From Candidatus Benthicola azotiphorus (GTDB lineage: Bacteria > Gemmatimonadota > Gemmatimonadetes > Palauibacterales > Palauibacteraceae): a stretch of DNA of 8,085 nt. How positions within the stretch are numbered: the first letter of the stretch is position 1; every line of letters begins with the position of its first letter. The stretch covers positions 1-8,085 of the forward strand of contig CANPVW010000048.1 in the NCBI GenBank assembly GCA_947581745.1, read 5' to 3'. This document shows, one piece after another, positions 6,847 through 8,085 of the stretch. Under the pieces are notes generated by a model. That model did no database searches. It saw only the letters and a program-made list of their open reading frames with translations, and was not told the origin of the DNA. The position numbers and the translations under genes were made by a program.

Positions 6847-8085
6847 ATGGGATGGGTCCGGCTGAACCCCAGCCCGGGCGCCCCGATCTTGGCCGACACG
6901 AGCCTTACCGTCGAACAGCTGGAGCTTCTGTACGAGGCGGGTCTGGAGTTTTCGTCAACTCTGGACGCCGACGAGCTCCTGGGCAGGGTATTCGATCGCG
7001 CTCTGGAGATCCTGCGCGCGGAGGCCGGGTCCATCTGGCTGCGCAGGGGCGACGTCCTGGTCTGCCGGATCGCCCGCGGACCGGTAGGCGAGAAGATCGA
7101 GGGTCTCGAGCTTCCGATGGGCGCCGGGATCGTCGGCGACGTGGCCCGGCGCGGCGAGGCGGAGCTGGTGGCCGATGCGACGCACGATTCCCGCTTCGTT
7201 CACCAGGTCGACGAGGCCACCGGATTCGCCACCCGCTCCGTGGCCACGGTCCCCCTGAAGACCAACGAGGACACGCTGGGCGCCCTCCAGGTCCTGAACA
7301 AGAAGTCGGACACCGGCTTGTTCGACGAATCCGACCTGACACTCCTCAAAGGCCTCGCGGCCACGGCCAGCCTGGCGCTCCGCAACGCCCAGCTGCACGG
7401 AGCGGAGCTGCGCGCAAGGGACCTCAAGGCGATGCTCGACATCAGCCGCGAGATCACGTCCACGCTGGACACGGATCGTCTGGCGGTGTCCCTCGTGAAT
7501 CTGGGAAGCCGACTGCTGTCCTACGACCGGGCCGTGATTTCGCTGGTGGACAGCGGGCAGCTCACGCCCAGGGCGATTTCCGGTCAGGAAGCGTTCGATG
7601 CCGGGTCGGACGAGAACTTGGAGCTCGACCGGCTGATGGAGTGGCTCCTCGAACGAGGCGAAGTCACGTACGTCGCGGATATCGAGGAAGACACCGAGCT
7701 CGCCTCGTCGGTGAGGGCCGCCTTCCCGGACCAGCTGGAGAGAAGCGGCATTCGCTCTCTGTGCCTGGTCCCGCTTCGGGACGACGAGGGACTGGTGGGG
7801 GCTTTCTACATGGAGTCCGCCACGGCCGGTTTTCTCGGGGACGCGGGCATGGAGGTCGCCCAGCTCCTGGCCACGCAGGCTTCCGTGGCATTTCGCAACT
7901 CGGAGCTCTACGGACAGGTGCCCCTCATCGGCCTTCTCGCCCCCGTCGCCGCGTGGCGTGGCCGCCTGGCCGCCCTTCCGCGGGCGGCATTCCTGCGCAA
8001 GGTCGGAATTCCCGTCGCCGTCGTGATCGCGGTGGCTCTGATTCCGTGGCGTGAGCGGGTGTCTCCGCGCTCCGCGGAGCTCATT
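6847..8085 (+). CDS. Two-GAF-domain protein with TM helix, probable HlyD-type adaptor fusion (cut by window edge)
   Basis: The frame is open from ATG 6847 to the right edge (413 residues, no stop). GGAAGG six bases upstream supports this start. GAF domain 1 spans about 25-184, with the typical GAGIVGDVARRG, VADATHDSRF, TGFATRSVATVPLK and GALQVLNKK. The NK followed by FDE-like residues (N151, K152, F159-E161) echoes the NKFDE motif of cyclic-nucleotide-binding GAF domains, but the spacing differs, so the ligand is uncertain. GAF domain 2, about 192-355, includes SLCLVPLRDDEGLVGAFYME. A basic amphipathic linker (about 366-385) leads to one hydrophobic helix (GIPVAVVIAVALIPW, 387-401), then RERVSPRSAELI. 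That exit resembles the strand right after the membrane anchor of HlyD/membrane-fusion adaptors. The predicted layout is cytoplasmic GAF sensors, one membrane pass, and a periplasmic adaptor domain beyond the window. The GAF domains and TM helix are certain enough; the adaptor part is inferred from only about 12 residues. Confidence 0.88.
   Translation, partial: MGWVRLNPSPGAPILADTSLTVEQLELLYEAGLEFSSTLDADELLGRVFDRALEILRAEAGSIWLRRGDVLVCRIARGPVGEKIEGLELPMGAGIVGDVARRGEAELVADATHDSRFVHQVDEATGFATRSVATVPLKTNEDTLGALQVLNKKSDTGLFDESDLTLLKGLAATASLALRNAQLHGAELRARDLKAMLDISREITSTLDTDRLAVSLVNLGSRLLSYDRAVISLVDSGQLTPRAISGQEAFDAGSDENLELDRLMEWLLERGEVTYVADIEEDTELASSVRAAFPDQLERSGIRSLCLVPLRDDEGLVGAFYMESATAGFLGDAGMEVAQLLATQASVAFRNSELYGQVPLIGLLAPVAAWRGRLAALPRAAFLRKVGIPVAVVIAVALIPWRERVSPRSAELI

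Noticed and set aside
6810..8054. Plus-strand frame (414 codons) over the GAF gene
   Set aside because: It is a shifted frame of the clear two-GAF protein starting at 6847; the product is Gly/Arg-rich low complexity. The real gene lacks a stop in the window, which makes the shadow look deceptively complete.

Overview
The window is uniformly GC-rich and tightly packed with protein-coding genes. It carries no RNA gene, transposase, CRISPR array or other mobile element that I can see. Gene content suggests a Gram-negative, free-living bacterium. The serine/threonine kinase fused to a TolB-like domain and TPRs, with its typical N-terminal helical segment ahead of the kinase domain, together with an exported beta-lactamase-fold serine hydrolase, is most familiar from Gemmatimonadota. 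That placement is inference from family style, not from a marker gene.

Left half, all on the minus strand and read right to left: an exported serine hydrolase (4712 to 3453), a 64-residue cysteine-rich zinc-ribbon-like protein (3359 to 3165), a soluble Ser/Thr kinase-TolB-like-TPR protein (2986 to 494), and a four-helix DUF2177 membrane protein (400, running off the left edge). Each gap (about 90 to 180 bases) holds a GC hairpin, a palindrome or a plausible promoter, so these look like separately transcribed neighbours rather than one tight operon. The gap before the DUF2177 gene is a striking AT-rich island with a 5-3-5 inverted repeat.

Right half, plus strand: a divergently transcribed thiC (4879 to 6645; thiamine pyrimidine synthesis, radical SAM) with no TPP riboswitch ahead of it, then a 200-base gap with a possible promoter and a leader hairpin, then a two-GAF-domain protein (from 6847) that runs off the right edge. 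The visible end of this last protein enters a transmembrane helix followed by what looks like the first strand of a HlyD-type membrane-fusion domain. It is probably a cytoplasmic sensor fused to a periplasmic adaptor.

The genes do not form an obvious shared pathway. The points most worth a second look are the GAF-TM-adaptor fusion, the operator-like island before DUF2177, and the small Cys-rich protein ending in a desulforedoxin-like CCGxxM motif. I do not see a clearly new multi-gene system in this window.
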